Shown here piece after piece: positions 45,752-53,933 of a stretch of 64,000 nt of DNA (its first letter is position 1; every line of letters starts with the position of its first letter). Position numbers and translations under genes: made by a program. Origin of the DNA: Pseudomonas sp. TMP9 (lineage in GTDB: Bacteria > Pseudomonadota > Gammaproteobacteria > Pseudomonadales > Pseudomonadaceae); contig NZ_CP149803.1 of the NCBI RefSeq assembly GCF_037943105.1, forward strand, positions 558,001-622,000, written 5' to 3'. The notes below the pieces were generated by a model that made no database searches, was not told the DNA's origin, and worked only from the letters and a program-made list of their open reading frames with translations.

Positions 45752-47344
45752 ATGTCGATCGAGCGTCTGCATCATCCTGCCGTCAACATGCTCTGCGGTC
45801 AGGGGTTAGACCTGCCCAGCCAGGCTGCGCGAACACGTGCAACCTGGCTGCCAGTGCGTGACGGTCGTCCCCCGGCGCTCTTGATTGCGTTGCTCTGGGG
45901 GCGAGACTGCACTGATAGGGTGCGTGACTTGGATGCCTTCCTTGATGGCCTCCTGGCTGATTGCTGCTGCACGCCTGCCGAGTGGAGTGAAACGCAGGCA
46001 GTGCGTCAGGTCTTGGCCGCCTTCAACCTCCAGCAGTTTCGCCAGCGCCAGAGCGGGCGCCATGTGCTGGAACTGAACGCTGGGCTGTTGTTGGTACAGG
46101 GCGATGAGGCGCAGTTTCTCCAGGCTGGGGCCATTGGTTTGCGGCGTTACCAGCGGGGCGAGGTGCACAGTTGGGTGGGGCGGGAGGGCTTGCTGCTGGG
46201 TATACAGGCCGAATTGGCGCTGGTGCAGTACCGCCTGACGTTAAATCCCGGCGATTTATTGTTGTTGGCGCCGCAGCCTTTGCTGGAGCTGGCCGACCTG
46301 CAGGGCGTGCGTGCGGCCAGCGCAGTCACGGGGGCTGCTGACCTGCCGGCATTGCTGGGGCCACTGCTGCAAGCACCTGGAGCGGCCGCATTGTTGCAGG
46401 CTGGAGAGGTCAGCCGCGCGCCGGTACTGTCGCCACGCATGCCTTGGCCGGTGGTGCGTAATGCCCAGCCAGGGCTGCAATTGGATGGCTGGACGCTGCT
46501 TGTCGCCTGCCCTTTCGGGCCAGTTGGGCGGCTGTTTCGTGCCACCGATCCGCGGGGCCGGGAAGCTCTGTTGTGGCTGGCCGAGCAGCCGGTAGATGAA
46601 GTTTTCCGCCAGCGCGAGTGGGCGTTGCGAAGCAGTCTGGCGACGGGTTTGCCGCACGTGGTGTCCTCTCACCAGCCTCGCCAGCATGCCTTTTGGCTGC
46701 TGCAGCCGGGGAGTGCAAGCATGCGCAGTCTGAGCGACAGGCTCACTAAGCATGGGCCTATGCGGGGCGTCCAGGTATTGGCTTTAATCGAGCAGCTGAT
46801 TGCGGCAGTGCGTGGTCTGCAGCGACGCGGTATGCAGGGGTTGTGGCTGGATCCCCGCGCGATCTTGCTGGATGACGATGGCCATGTGCTGCTGTTACCC
46901 GAACAGGCCGCGCTAGTGCCTGGCGTACCGCAGCAGAGCCTGCCGCCTGAGGCCATACCGCTGGCGCCCGAAGCGCGTGCGGGGCAGGCGCTGGATGGTC
47001 GGGCAGATCAGTTCGCCCTGGCGGCGCTGGCTTACTGGCTGTGCAGTGGGCGCTGGCCTGACGTGGCCCGCCCCGATGCCGATGCGCGCAGTATTTATGT
47101 GCCGCTGGCGCAATTTGGCGTTGCTGTGCCGCTGGGCTGGGACGGTGTGCTGGCGCGCGCCTTGGCCCCCAAGGCAGTGGCACGTTTTGAGGCGCTGTCG
47201 GAGTTTCAGCAGGCGCTGCGCAAGCCGCTTATGCAACCGCCCGTACGCGCTGCAGGCAGACAAAAACGCCGCAGATATGCGTATTTAGGGTTGTTCGGCC
47301 TGGCGTTGTTACTGCTGGCGCTTGCCTTGTGGCTGAGCCTTTAG
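45752..47344 (+). CDS. Degenerate PP2C-like/protein-kinase-like fusion with C-terminal membrane anchor
   Basis: 530 residues from ATG 45752 (GGGAGG at 45740-45745). The N-terminal about 240 residues look like a PP2C phosphatase (LNAGLLLVQGDEAQFLQAGAIGLRRYQRGEV, LALVQYRLTLNPGDLLLLAP) but lack the DGxGG metal motif. Residues about 260-500 follow a kinase plan: GPVGRLFRATD in place of the glycine loop, no VAIK lysine, and GLWLDPRAIL where HRDxKPxNIL is expected (Asp367 in the Lys position), with no DFG. Both enzymes therefore look dead. The C-terminus is a basic stretch and one helix (AYLGLFGLALLLLALALWLSL). Active fusions of this kind occur in Proteobacteria. Function unknown. Confidence 0.7.
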   Translation: MSIERLHHPAVNMLCGQGLDLPSQAARTRATWLPVRDGRPPALLIALLWGRDCTDRVRDLDAFLDGLLADCCCTPAEWSETQAVRQVLAAFNLQQFRQRQSGRHVLELNAGLLLVQGDEAQFLQAGAIGLRRYQRGEVHSWVGREGLLLGIQAELALVQYRLTLNPGDLLLLAPQPLLELADLQGVRAASAVTGAADLPALLGPLLQAPGAAALLQAGEVSRAPVLSPRMPWPVVRNAQPGLQLDGWTLLVACPFGPVGRLFRATDPRGREALLWLAEQPVDEVFRQREWALRSSLATGLPHVVSSHQPRQHAFWLLQPGSASMRSLSDRLTKHGPMRGVQVLALIEQLIAAVRGLQRRGMQGLWLDPRAILLDDDGHVLLLPEQAALVPGVPQQSLPPEAIPLAPEARAGQALDGRADQFALAALAYWLCSGRWPDVARPDADARSIYVPLAQFGVAVPLGWDGVLARALAPKAVARFEALSEFQQALRKPLMQPPVRAAGRQKRRRYAYLGLFGLALLLLALALWLSL

Positions 47345-47415
47345 GCTGATCAGGGCACCGCGCAATTGCTTGTGCTGGATGCACTGTTGAGCGTATTCGC
47401 TGCGCCATTAAGGCC

Positions 47416-47441
47416 AGCCGGCGTAAGCGTGCCTGCCGGCT
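47416..47441 (+). terminator. Possible terminator after the pseudokinase gene
   Basis: AGCCGGC (47416-47422) pairs with GCCGGCT (47435-47441) around 12 bases, with AAAGGTTTT after it on the plus strand. It lies between converging genes. The T tract is separated by six bases, so strength is uncertain. Confidence 0.45.
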
Positions 47442-47477
47442 AAAGGTTTTCAGCGGCAGGCAGCTGGCGCGAAGGAT

Positions 47478-47945
47478 TTATGGCGCGGTGAAATCTTCGG
47501 TGATCGGCAGGACAAAGCTTGTGAACTCGGTGTCTTCCTTGAAACCGATTGACTCATAAAGCTTATGCGCAACGTCGTTGCCAACGCTTGACGCTACGCG
47601 CAGACGCACGGCATTGGTGTCTTTGGCCATTTTTTTGGCTGTCTGAATCAGGCGGTCGGCCACTAACTGGCGGCGCGCGTCTTGGCAAACGTAAATGTCG
47701 TTAAGAATCCACACGCGCTTAAGCGACAACGAGGAGAAGCTCGGGTAAAGCTGGCAAAAGCCGAGGATTTTGTCTTCGTCGTCAGCCATAGCCAGATAAA
47801 TCAGCGACTCTTTGCGGCTGATACGCTTTTCCAGAAACGTGCGCGATGAATCAGGGTAGGACAGCTGGCCAAAGTGCTCACGGTAGGTAACGAATACCGG
47901 ATTCAGTTGATCCAGATGCTCTAGGGTCGCTTGGACAATGCGCAT
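47478..47945 (-). CDS. GNAT-family N-acetyltransferase
   Basis: 155 residues, one GNAT domain. Acetyl-CoA motif A is LNDIYVCQDARRQLVADRLIQTA, motif B is AHKLYESIGFKEDTEF, and KILGFCQLYPSFSS is the beta-4 strand. The gene follows eutC in the same direction by 137 bases, and in PAO1 the acetyltransferase PA4026 has the same place next to eutC, so a link to ethanolamine metabolism is possible but unproved. The Q/R-R-x-x-x-A loop is imperfect (QDARRQLVA). Confidence 0.9.
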   Translation of the reverse strand: MRIVQATLEHLDQLNPVFVTYREHFGQLSYPDSSRTFLEKRISRKESLIYLAMADDEDKILGFCQLYPSFSSLSLKRVWILNDIYVCQDARRQLVADRLIQTAKKMAKDTNAVRLRVASSVGNDVAHKLYESIGFKEDTEFTSFVLPITEDFTAP

Positions 47946-48082
47946 GGTGAGCCTCTACTTCAGTCATAGGGATGGCGTCGGTAGCGCGTTAACGCCACCT
48001 GCAAACGATCCCGATGCTGCCTAAACCCTTTGGAAAGTGCAATCCAAACAGTTGTTTGACTGCAAGACCGCGTGGCGCGCGG

Positions 48083-48895
48083 CTAGCGCAGTAAAAAGTT
48101 GGTGTTCTGCGCGTCGCCAGCCAGCAGCGGCACCTCGGCCTCATCCTTGAGATTGACTCCGGACAGCTGACGCCTGCATGCCTCACGCATCAGGTACAGC
48201 AAGCGATGGCTGGCCATGGCGTAACTGAGGCCCTCCAGGCGCACGTTGGAGATGCAGTTGCGATAGGCGTCGGTCAGGCCGACTTTGGGTGCGTAGGTGA
48301 AGTACAGGCCTAGGCTGTCCGGTGAGCTCAGGCCCGGACGTTCACCGATAAGGATGACCACCATGCGCGCGCCCAGCAGTTCTGCCACTTCATCGGCCAC
48401 GGCAACGCGGCCCTGAGTCACCAGCGCCACCGGCGACAGGCTCCAGCCTTCGGCTGTGGCATGTTCGACGATGCGCTCCAGCATGGGCAGGGCATTGCGA
48501 TGCACGGCCAGGGCTGACAGGCCGTCAGCCACCACCACGGCTAAGTCATAGCCCGCCGGGTTGGCCGCGCGATGTTCGCGCAGTTGTGCGGCGGACTCTT
48601 CGCTCAGACGGCGGCCCAGGTCTGGGCGTTGTAAATAAGTGTCGCGGTCTTTGGCGGCGCTCTGCAGCAACAGGCTTGCGTGCTGCTGGTGCGTAAGGCC
48701 AGCAGTCAGGGCCTCGTGGTCAAACGCTAGGTGCACGGCATCTCGGGCTTGGGCATGGGCAAACTGGAAATCCAGTTGGGCGCGAGTTGGCATGCTCGTA
48801 CCGGCGCGACCAAGGGCAATACGCGCAGGCGTTAGGTTGCGAAGTTGCTGCCAAGGGTTTTCCGTTGCACCGTGAGTCGGAGTGTCATGTGCCAT
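48083..48895 (-). CDS. eutC: Ethanolamine ammonia-lyase small subunit
   Basis: 270 residues from ATG 48895 (AAGGAC upstream); the frame to 48955 is an extension. EutC features: [20 protein letters not shown] near the N-terminus, [47 protein letters not shown] and [11 protein letters not shown]. With EutB it forms the adenosylcobalamin enzyme that turns ethanolamine into acetaldehyde and ammonia; EutC provides part of the B12-binding face. It lies 89 bases behind eutB in one operon with the permease. No microcompartment shell genes are nearby. Confidence 0.96.
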   Translation of the reverse strand: MAHDTPTHGATENPWQQLRNLTPARIALGRAGTSMPTRAQLDFQFAHAQARDAVHLAFDHEALTAGLTHQQHASLLLQSAAKDRDTYLQRPDLGRRLSEESAAQLREHRAANPAGYDLAVVVADGLSALAVHRNALPMLERIVEHATAEGWSLSPVALVTQGRVAVADEVAELLGARMVVILIGERPGLSSPDSLGLYFTYAPKVGLTDAYRNCISNVRLEGLSYAMASHRLLYLMREACRRQLSGVNLKDEAEVPLLAGDAQNTNFLLR

Positions 48896-48984
48896 GGTGA
48901 AGGTGTCCTTGAGGGTTCTTATCAGCGCGTGAAGTGTCCGTGCAGTCGTCCGCACAGAGTCGCCCTGTGTCTATGCCATCGGCC

Positions 48985-50379
48985 TTAACTCAGCTGCGCC
49001 AGCGCTTGGCGGAAGACCGGCGGCAGGCTGTTGCCCATGCGTGGTTTGCCATCGGCCTGGGTCAAAATACCCATGCGTTGCAGCCAATCCTCGAATTCAG
49101 GTGCAGGTTTTAGCCCCAAAATCTGCCGTGCGTAGAGCGCGTCATGGAAGGAGGTGGTCTGGTAGTTGAGCATCACATCATCGGAGCCTGGGATGCCCAT
49201 GATGAAGTTGATACCCGCCACGCCGAGCAGGGTCAGCAGCACGTCCATGTCGTCTTGGTCAGCTTCGGCATGGTTGGTGTAACAGATGTCACACCCCATC
49301 GGCAGGCCCAGCAACTTGCCGCAGAAGTGATCTTCCAAGCCCGCACGGATGATCTGCTTACCGTTGTACAGGTACTCTGGGCCAATAAAGCCGACCACGG
49401 TATTCACTAGAAACGGTTTGAAATGTCGAGCCACGGCATAGGCGCGGGTTTCGCAGGTTTGCTGGTCAAGGCCATGGTGCGCGCCGGCAGATAAAGCGCT
49501 GCCTTGGCCGGTTTCGAAATACATCAGGTTGTTACCCAGCGTGCCGCGCTTGAGGCTCAGGCCGGCGTCATAGCCTTCCTGCAAAATCTTTAAACTGACG
49601 CCGAAACTGGCGTTGGCGGCCTCGGTGCCGGCAATCGACTGGAACACCAAGTCCAGCGGTACGCCTCGATTGATCGCCTCGATCGAAGTGGTGACGTGGG
49701 TCAACACGCAGGCTTGGGTAGGGATTTCATAGCGCTGGATGAGGCCGTCGAGCATCTTCAGCATCTCGCAAATGCTGGAGGTGCTGTCGGTGGCCGGGTT
49801 GATGCCGATCATGGCGTCACCGTTGCCGTACAGCAGGCCGTCAAGAATGCTCGCGGCGATGCCGGCGGGCTCATCGGTCGGGTGGTTCGGCTGCAGGCGG
49901 GTGGACATGCGCCCACGCAGGCCGACGGTGTTACGAAAGCGGGTCACCACGTTGATTTTCTGCGCCACCAGGACCAAGTCTTGTGCACGCATAATCTTCG
50001 ATACAGCGGCAGCCATTTCCGGCGTTAAGCCCGGGGCGAGGGCGCGCAGACTGGCCTCATCGGCATGCTCGCTGAGCAACCAGTCGCGGAAACCGCCGAC
50101 GGTCAGGTGACTGACTGGAGCGAAAGCGACCGCGTCGTGACTGTCGATAATCAGCCGAGTGACTTCGTCAGCTTCATAAGGGATCAACGCCTCAGTGAGG
50201 AAATGCTTAAGTGGAACATCGGCCAAGGCCATCTGCGCCGCCACCCGCTCACCGGCATTGCTCGCCGCCACGCCTGCGAGAAAATCGCCCGAGCGTGCCG
50301 GGCTGGCCTTAGCCATAACCTCAGCCAGGCTGTCGAAACGGTAGGTTTCACCGCCTACCGTGTGTTGAAAACTGGACAT
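48985..50379 (-). CDS. eutB: Ethanolamine ammonia-lyase large subunit
   Basis: 464 residues from ATG 50379 (GGGGAG upstream); the ATG 15 bases earlier is less well placed. The TIM-barrel catalytic subunit: VGLRGRMSTRLQPNHPTDEP holds the substrate-binding Arg and Asn, with NPATDSTSSICEMLKMLD and NVVVGFIGPEYLYN-like strands (VNTVVGFIGPEYLYNGKQII) further on. It cleaves ethanolamine to acetaldehyde and ammonia with adenosylcobalamin. It lies between the permease gene (60-base gap) and eutC. Confidence 0.97.
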   Translation of the reverse strand: MSSFQHTVGGETYRFDSLAEVMAKASPARSGDFLAGVAASNAGERVAAQMALADVPLKHFLTEALIPYEADEVTRLIIDSHDAVAFAPVSHLTVGGFRDWLLSEHADEASLRALAPGLTPEMAAAVSKIMRAQDLVLVAQKINVVTRFRNTVGLRGRMSTRLQPNHPTDEPAGIAASILDGLLYGNGDAMIGINPATDSTSSICEMLKMLDGLIQRYEIPTQACVLTHVTTSIEAINRGVPLDLVFQSIAGTEAANASFGVSLKILQEGYDAGLSLKRGTLGNNLMYFETGQGSALSAGAHHGLDQQTCETRAYAVARHFKPFLVNTVVGFIGPEYLYNGKQIIRAGLEDHFCGKLLGLPMGCDICYTNHAEADQDDMDVLLTLLGVAGINFIMGIPGSDDVMLNYQTTSFHDALYARQILGLKPAPEFEDWLQRMGILTQADGKPRMGNSLPPVFRQALAQLS

Positions 50380-50439
50380 TGCGTGTCTCCCCAACGCTTG
50401 CCAGCGCCGCGTGTGTGCACGGCGCCGGGGTCGCGAGTA

Positions 50440-51888
50440 TTACTTGAGCGTGGCCTCAGCCTTGCCGATGGCAAGGAATTCTTCTTCCGGCGTGCCCGCC
50501 ACTAAGTGATGGCGACTGTAGATGACAAAGTAGGCGATCAGCACGGCATAGATAACCGCTGCGCCAATTACCACCCGTGGGTCGACCAAGAAGCCGGCGA
50601 CCACCGCCACGCAAGCCAGCACCAAGGCGATGCCTGAGGTGACGATGCCGCCCGGAGTGCGGTACGGGCGATTCATCTCTGGGCGACGCACGCGCAGGGT
50701 AATGTGCGCGGCCATCATCAGCACGTAGGAGATAGTGGCGCCAAACACCGCCACCAGAATCAACAAGTCACCTTGGCCACTCAGCGACAGGCCAAAGCCA
50801 ATTAAGCCGGGCACGATCAAGGCCAATACCGGCGCCTTATTCTTGTTGGTCAGCGACAGCGAGCGTGGCAGGTAGCCGGCGCGCGACAGGGCGAAAATCT
50901 GCCGAGAGTAGGCGTAAATGATCGAGAAGAAGCTGGCAATCAGACCGGCCAGACCGATCAGGTTGACGAAGCTGCTCATCCACGTTGATTCGCCATAGGC
51001 GATGGTCAGTGCTTCCACCAGCGGGTTGCCGGACGCCATCAGCGCGTTAGCACCCGCGCCACCTGGGCCCACCACCAGAATCAGCAGGGCAAAAACCAGC
51101 AACACCAGCATGGCACCGATCAGGCCGCGCGGCATGTCGCGCTGCGGATTTCGAGTTTCTTCGGCCGCCAGCGGTACACCTTCGACCGCGAGGAAAAACC
51201 AGATTGCATAGGGAATCGCGGCCCATACGCCGACATAGCCGAACGGCAGGAAGCTGCTGGCACCCGTGGCATCGGAGACAGGGATGTCGAGCAAATTAGC
51301 CACGGAGAAGTGCGGCACCATGGCCACAATAAACACGCCGAGGGCAATCGCTGCCACGGCTGTGATGATAAACATCAGCTTCAACGCTTCACCGACGCCG
51401 AAGATGTGAATACCAATAAACAGCACATAAAAGGCCAAGTAAATCGCCCAGCCGCCTATGCCAAACAGCGACTCACAATAGGCACCGATAAACACCGCAA
51501 TCGCGGCCGGGGCAATGGCGTATTCGATGAGGATCGCCGTACCTGTGAGAAACCCACCCAAGGGGCCAAACGCACTGCGGGCAAAGCCATAGCCGCCGCC
51601 TGCGGTGGGGATCATTGAAGACAATTCCGCCAGGGAAAAGCACATGCACAGGTACATCAAGGCCATCAGCAGGGTAGCGAGAAACATGCCGCCCCAGCCG
51701 CCTTGGGCTAGGCCAAAGTTCCAGCCGGCATAATCGCCAGAAATCACGTAGGCAACGCCCAAGCCGACTAGCAATACCCAGCCTGCCGCGCCCTTTTTGA
51801 GTTGCCGACTTTGAAAGTAGTCGGCATCCACCTGCTCTAATTCAGTGCCTTGCGGATGAGCTGCCGCACTGTTTTTTTCTGCTGCCAT
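50440..51888 (-). CDS. eat: Ethanolamine permease (APC superfamily)
   Basis: 482 residues, twelve membrane helices. The N-terminal helix pair GWVLLVGLGVAYVISGDYAGWNFGLAQGG is characteristic of the ethanolamine permease group (called eutP in PAO1, where it is unlike enteric EutP). Next come PTAGGGYGFARSAFGPLGGF and VPLAAEETRNPQRDMPRG, the APC loop. It imports ethanolamine with protons. It leads the permease-eutB-eutC operon, 75 bases behind a predicted sigma-54 start site. Confidence 0.94.
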   Translation of the reverse strand: MAAEKNSAAAHPQGTELEQVDADYFQSRQLKKGAAGWVLLVGLGVAYVISGDYAGWNFGLAQGGWGGMFLATLLMALMYLCMCFSLAELSSMIPTAGGGYGFARSAFGPLGGFLTGTAILIEYAIAPAAIAVFIGAYCESLFGIGGWAIYLAFYVLFIGIHIFGVGEALKLMFIITAVAAIALGVFIVAMVPHFSVANLLDIPVSDATGASSFLPFGYVGVWAAIPYAIWFFLAVEGVPLAAEETRNPQRDMPRGLIGAMLVLLVFALLILVVGPGGAGANALMASGNPLVEALTIAYGESTWMSSFVNLIGLAGLIASFFSIIYAYSRQIFALSRAGYLPRSLSLTNKNKAPVLALIVPGLIGFGLSLSGQGDLLILVAVFGATISYVLMMAAHITLRVRRPEMNRPYRTPGGIVTSGIALVLACVAVVAGFLVDPRVVIGAAVIYAVLIAYFVIYSRHHLVAGTPEEEFLAIGKAEATLK

Positions 51889-51974
51889 GGGAGTTCCTTA
51901 TCCTTAAGCGGGCTGCAGCGCAGGGCTAGCCGGGCTTATGGGTATTTGAGGGGAGAATGTGAACCAATGGATCA

Positions 51975-51989
51975 GCAACCGCTGTGCCA
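51975..51989 (-). promoter_or_regulatory. Sigma-54 promoter of the permease-eutBC operon
   Basis: On the minus strand TGGCACAGCGGTTGC runs from 51989 to 51975: TGGCAC at -24 and TTGC at -12, with 10 bases between GG and GC, one base off the RpoN consensus TGGCACGN4TTGC. The predicted transcript begins about 75 bases ahead of the permease ATG at 51888. It fits activation by the sigma-54 activator encoded at 53934-55832. Confidence 0.88.
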
Positions 51990-51992
51990 ACT

Positions 51993-52018
51993 GCGCCTTT
52001 GGTCTAGACCGAGGCGCA
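51993..52018. promoter_or_regulatory. Large dyad just upstream of the sigma-54 promoter
   Basis: The palindrome GGTCTAGACC (52001-52010) is flanked by GCGCCT and GGCGC, giving a dyad of about 26 bases with a one-base offset. It sits 4 bases upstream of the -24 element. It may be a repressor or enhancer site, or a hairpin ending the aldehyde dehydrogenase transcript, though no T run follows. It is too close to the promoter for a normal looped enhancer. Confidence 0.5.
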
Positions 52019-52110
52019 GGCAGGCTGGCCGATGTGGTTTAACGACACCGGCTGCAGTTGCGCGCGAGGCTATGGGCAGGGTGGGTAAACCCTGCCATTG
52101 ATTCAGCGGT

Positions 52111-53631
52111 TTAGAAGAAACCCAGCGGGTTGATGTCGTAGCTGACCAGCAGGTTTTTCGTCTGCTGGTAGTAGTCGAGCATCATCTTGTGGTTTTCGCG
52201 GCCAACACCCGATTTCTTGTAACCGCCAAAGGCAGCATGCGCGGGGTACAGGTGGTAGCAGTTGGTCCATACGCGGCCGGCTTTAATCGCCCGGCCCATG
52301 CGGTAGGCGCGGTTAATATCGCGGGTCCACAGGCCGGCACCGAGGCCGAACTCAGTGTCGTTGGCAATCGCCAGGGCTTCGGCTTCATCTTTGAAGGTAG
52401 TGACGCTGACCACCGGACCGAAGATCTCTTCTTGGAACACGCGCATCTTGTTGTGGCCCTTGAGCAGGGTTGGCTGGATGTAATAACCACCGCCCAGGGT
52501 GCCGCTGAGTTTCTCGACGCCGCCGCCGGTGAGCAGTTCGGCGCCTTCATGTTTGGCGATTTCCAAGTAGCTAAGGATTTTATCGAATTGCTGCTCGGAG
52601 GCTTGCGCGCCGACCATGGTCTCGGTGTCGAGCGGGTCGCCACGTTTGATCTGCGCGATCTTCTTCATCACCTCCTGCATAAAGGCTGGGTAGATCGACT
52701 CTTGCACCAGCGCCCGCGATGGGCAGGTGCACACCTCGCCCTGGTTGAAGAATGCCAATACCAAACCTTCGGCGGCCTTTTCGATAAAGCTCGGCTCGGC
52801 CTGCATGATGTCTTCAAAAAAGATGTTCGGAGATTTGCCGCCCAGTTCCACGGTGCTCGGGATGATGTTCTCGGCCGCGCACTTAAGAATATGCGCGCCC
52901 ACTGGAGTCGAGCCGGTGAAGGCAATCTTGGCGATGCGCTTGCTGGTGGCCAGGGCTTCGCCAGCTTCCTTGCCGTAACCCTGCACCACGTTGAGCACGC
53001 CTGGCGGCAGCAGGTCGCCGATCAACTCCATCAACACGCTAATGCCCAGCGGCGTTTGCTCGGCCGGCTTGAGTACCACGCAGTTACCCGCGGCCAAGGC
53101 TGGGGCCAGCTTCCAGGCGGCCATCAGCAGCGGGAAGTTCCACGGGATGATCTGCCCCACAACGCCCAAAGGTTCATGGAAGTGATAGGCGGCGGTGTGT
53201 TCGTCGATTTCAGCACTGCTGCCTTCCTGAGCGCGGATGCAGCCAGCAAAGTAGCGGAAGTGGTCAGCGGCCAGCGGAATGTCGGCATTCAGGGTTTCGC
53301 GGACGGCTTTGCCGTTGTCCCAGGTTTCAGTAATCGCCAGCATTTCCAAGTTTTGCTCGATGCGGTCGGCGATAGTGAGCAGCACCCGCGAACGATCTTG
53401 TGCCGAGGTTTTGCCCCATGCGTCGGCGGCTGCGTGGGCGGCATCCAGTGCTTTGTCGATGTCTTCGGCAGTGGAGCGGGGGAAGTCAGCAATCGGCAGG
53501 CCATTAACCGGTGAAGTATTGGTGAAGTATTGACCTTTGACGGGTTCGACGAACTCACCGCCGATGTAGTTGCCGTAACGGCTCTTGAATGAAACGAGTG
53601 CACCTTCGGTACCTGGATGGGCGTAACGCAT
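52111..53631 (-). CDS. exaC: NAD+-dependent acetaldehyde dehydrogenase (ExaC/AcoD type)
   Basis: 506 residues, the length of P. aeruginosa ExaC. Start ATG 53631 after CAGGAG; the frame to 53724 is unsupported. Motifs: substrate/cofactor strand [41 protein letters not shown] with the general base Glu, and [15 protein letters not shown] with the catalytic Cys and its neighbouring Cys typical of this branch. Oxidises acetaldehyde from EutBC (and ethanol) to acetate. In PAO1 the gene in this place (PA4022, hdhA) acts on acetaldehyde and hydrazones. A sigma-54 promoter lies upstream. Confidence 0.94.
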   Translation of the reverse strand: MRYAHPGTEGALVSFKSRYGNYIGGEFVEPVKGQYFTNTSPVNGLPIADFPRSTAEDIDKALDAAHAAADAWGKTSAQDRSRVLLTIADRIEQNLEMLAITETWDNGKAVRETLNADIPLAADHFRYFAGCIRAQEGSSAEIDEHTAAYHFHEPLGVVGQIIPWNFPLLMAAWKLAPALAAGNCVVLKPAEQTPLGISVLMELIGDLLPPGVLNVVQGYGKEAGEALATSKRIAKIAFTGSTPVGAHILKCAAENIIPSTVELGGKSPNIFFEDIMQAEPSFIEKAAEGLVLAFFNQGEVCTCPSRALVQESIYPAFMQEVMKKIAQIKRGDPLDTETMVGAQASEQQFDKILSYLEIAKHEGAELLTGGGVEKLSGTLGGGYYIQPTLLKGHNKMRVFQEEIFGPVVSVTTFKDEAEALAIANDTEFGLGAGLWTRDINRAYRMGRAIKAGRVWTNCYHLYPAHAAFGGYKKSGVGRENHKMMLDYYQQTKNLLVSYDINPLGFF

Positions 53632-53708
53632 GCTGAATATCTCCTGATTATTATGCTTGTTCTGGTGATGCAGCGAAGAGCGCGCCGGAGCGCTTACACA
53701 GAGCCATA

Positions 53709-53723
53709 GCAAGGGTTGGGCCA
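53709..53723 (-). promoter_or_regulatory. Sigma-54 promoter of exaC
   Basis: On the minus strand TGGCCCAACCCTTGC spans 53723-53709, with TGGC and TTGC and the required 10 bases between GG and GC. Transcription would begin about 66 bases before the exaC ATG. Consensus differs at two bases of the -24 half (CCA for ACG, partly). Confidence 0.85.
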
Positions 53724-53822
53724 ATAGCGCGTAATGCCCGCGCCAGAGCCTTATTCAAATAGTAGCCAAGCATCAACGCCGCGCCTTTGTTACAACCTTG
53801 AGACAGTGCCGCGTGACACTTT

Positions 53823-53838
53823 GTATCGCGGGCGATAC
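53823..53838. promoter_or_regulatory. Candidate enhancer (UAS) for the sigma-54 activator
   Basis: GTATCG-CGGG-CGATAC is a perfect 6-base inverted repeat about 100 bases upstream of the exaC -24/-12 site, the normal enhancer distance, and about 96 bases before the regulator's own start. A weaker dyad lies next to it (AGTG-CCGCGTGA-CACT, 53804-53819). These are natural binding places for the Fis-type HTH of the regulator. Confidence 0.6.
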
Positions 53839-53933
53839 AGCGGGTGACTCGCCGGTCAGCGCGTGTTGCAATGGCCGGGCGGCTGGTAGATGCTCGACCA
53901 TCACGTGCACCTCCACCGCGGAGAACAATAACA

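Noticed and set aside
52189..53514. Plus-strand open frame (441 codons) antisense to exaC
   Set aside because: No ribosome site and no recognisable domain; it is a shadow of the conserved aldehyde dehydrogenase.
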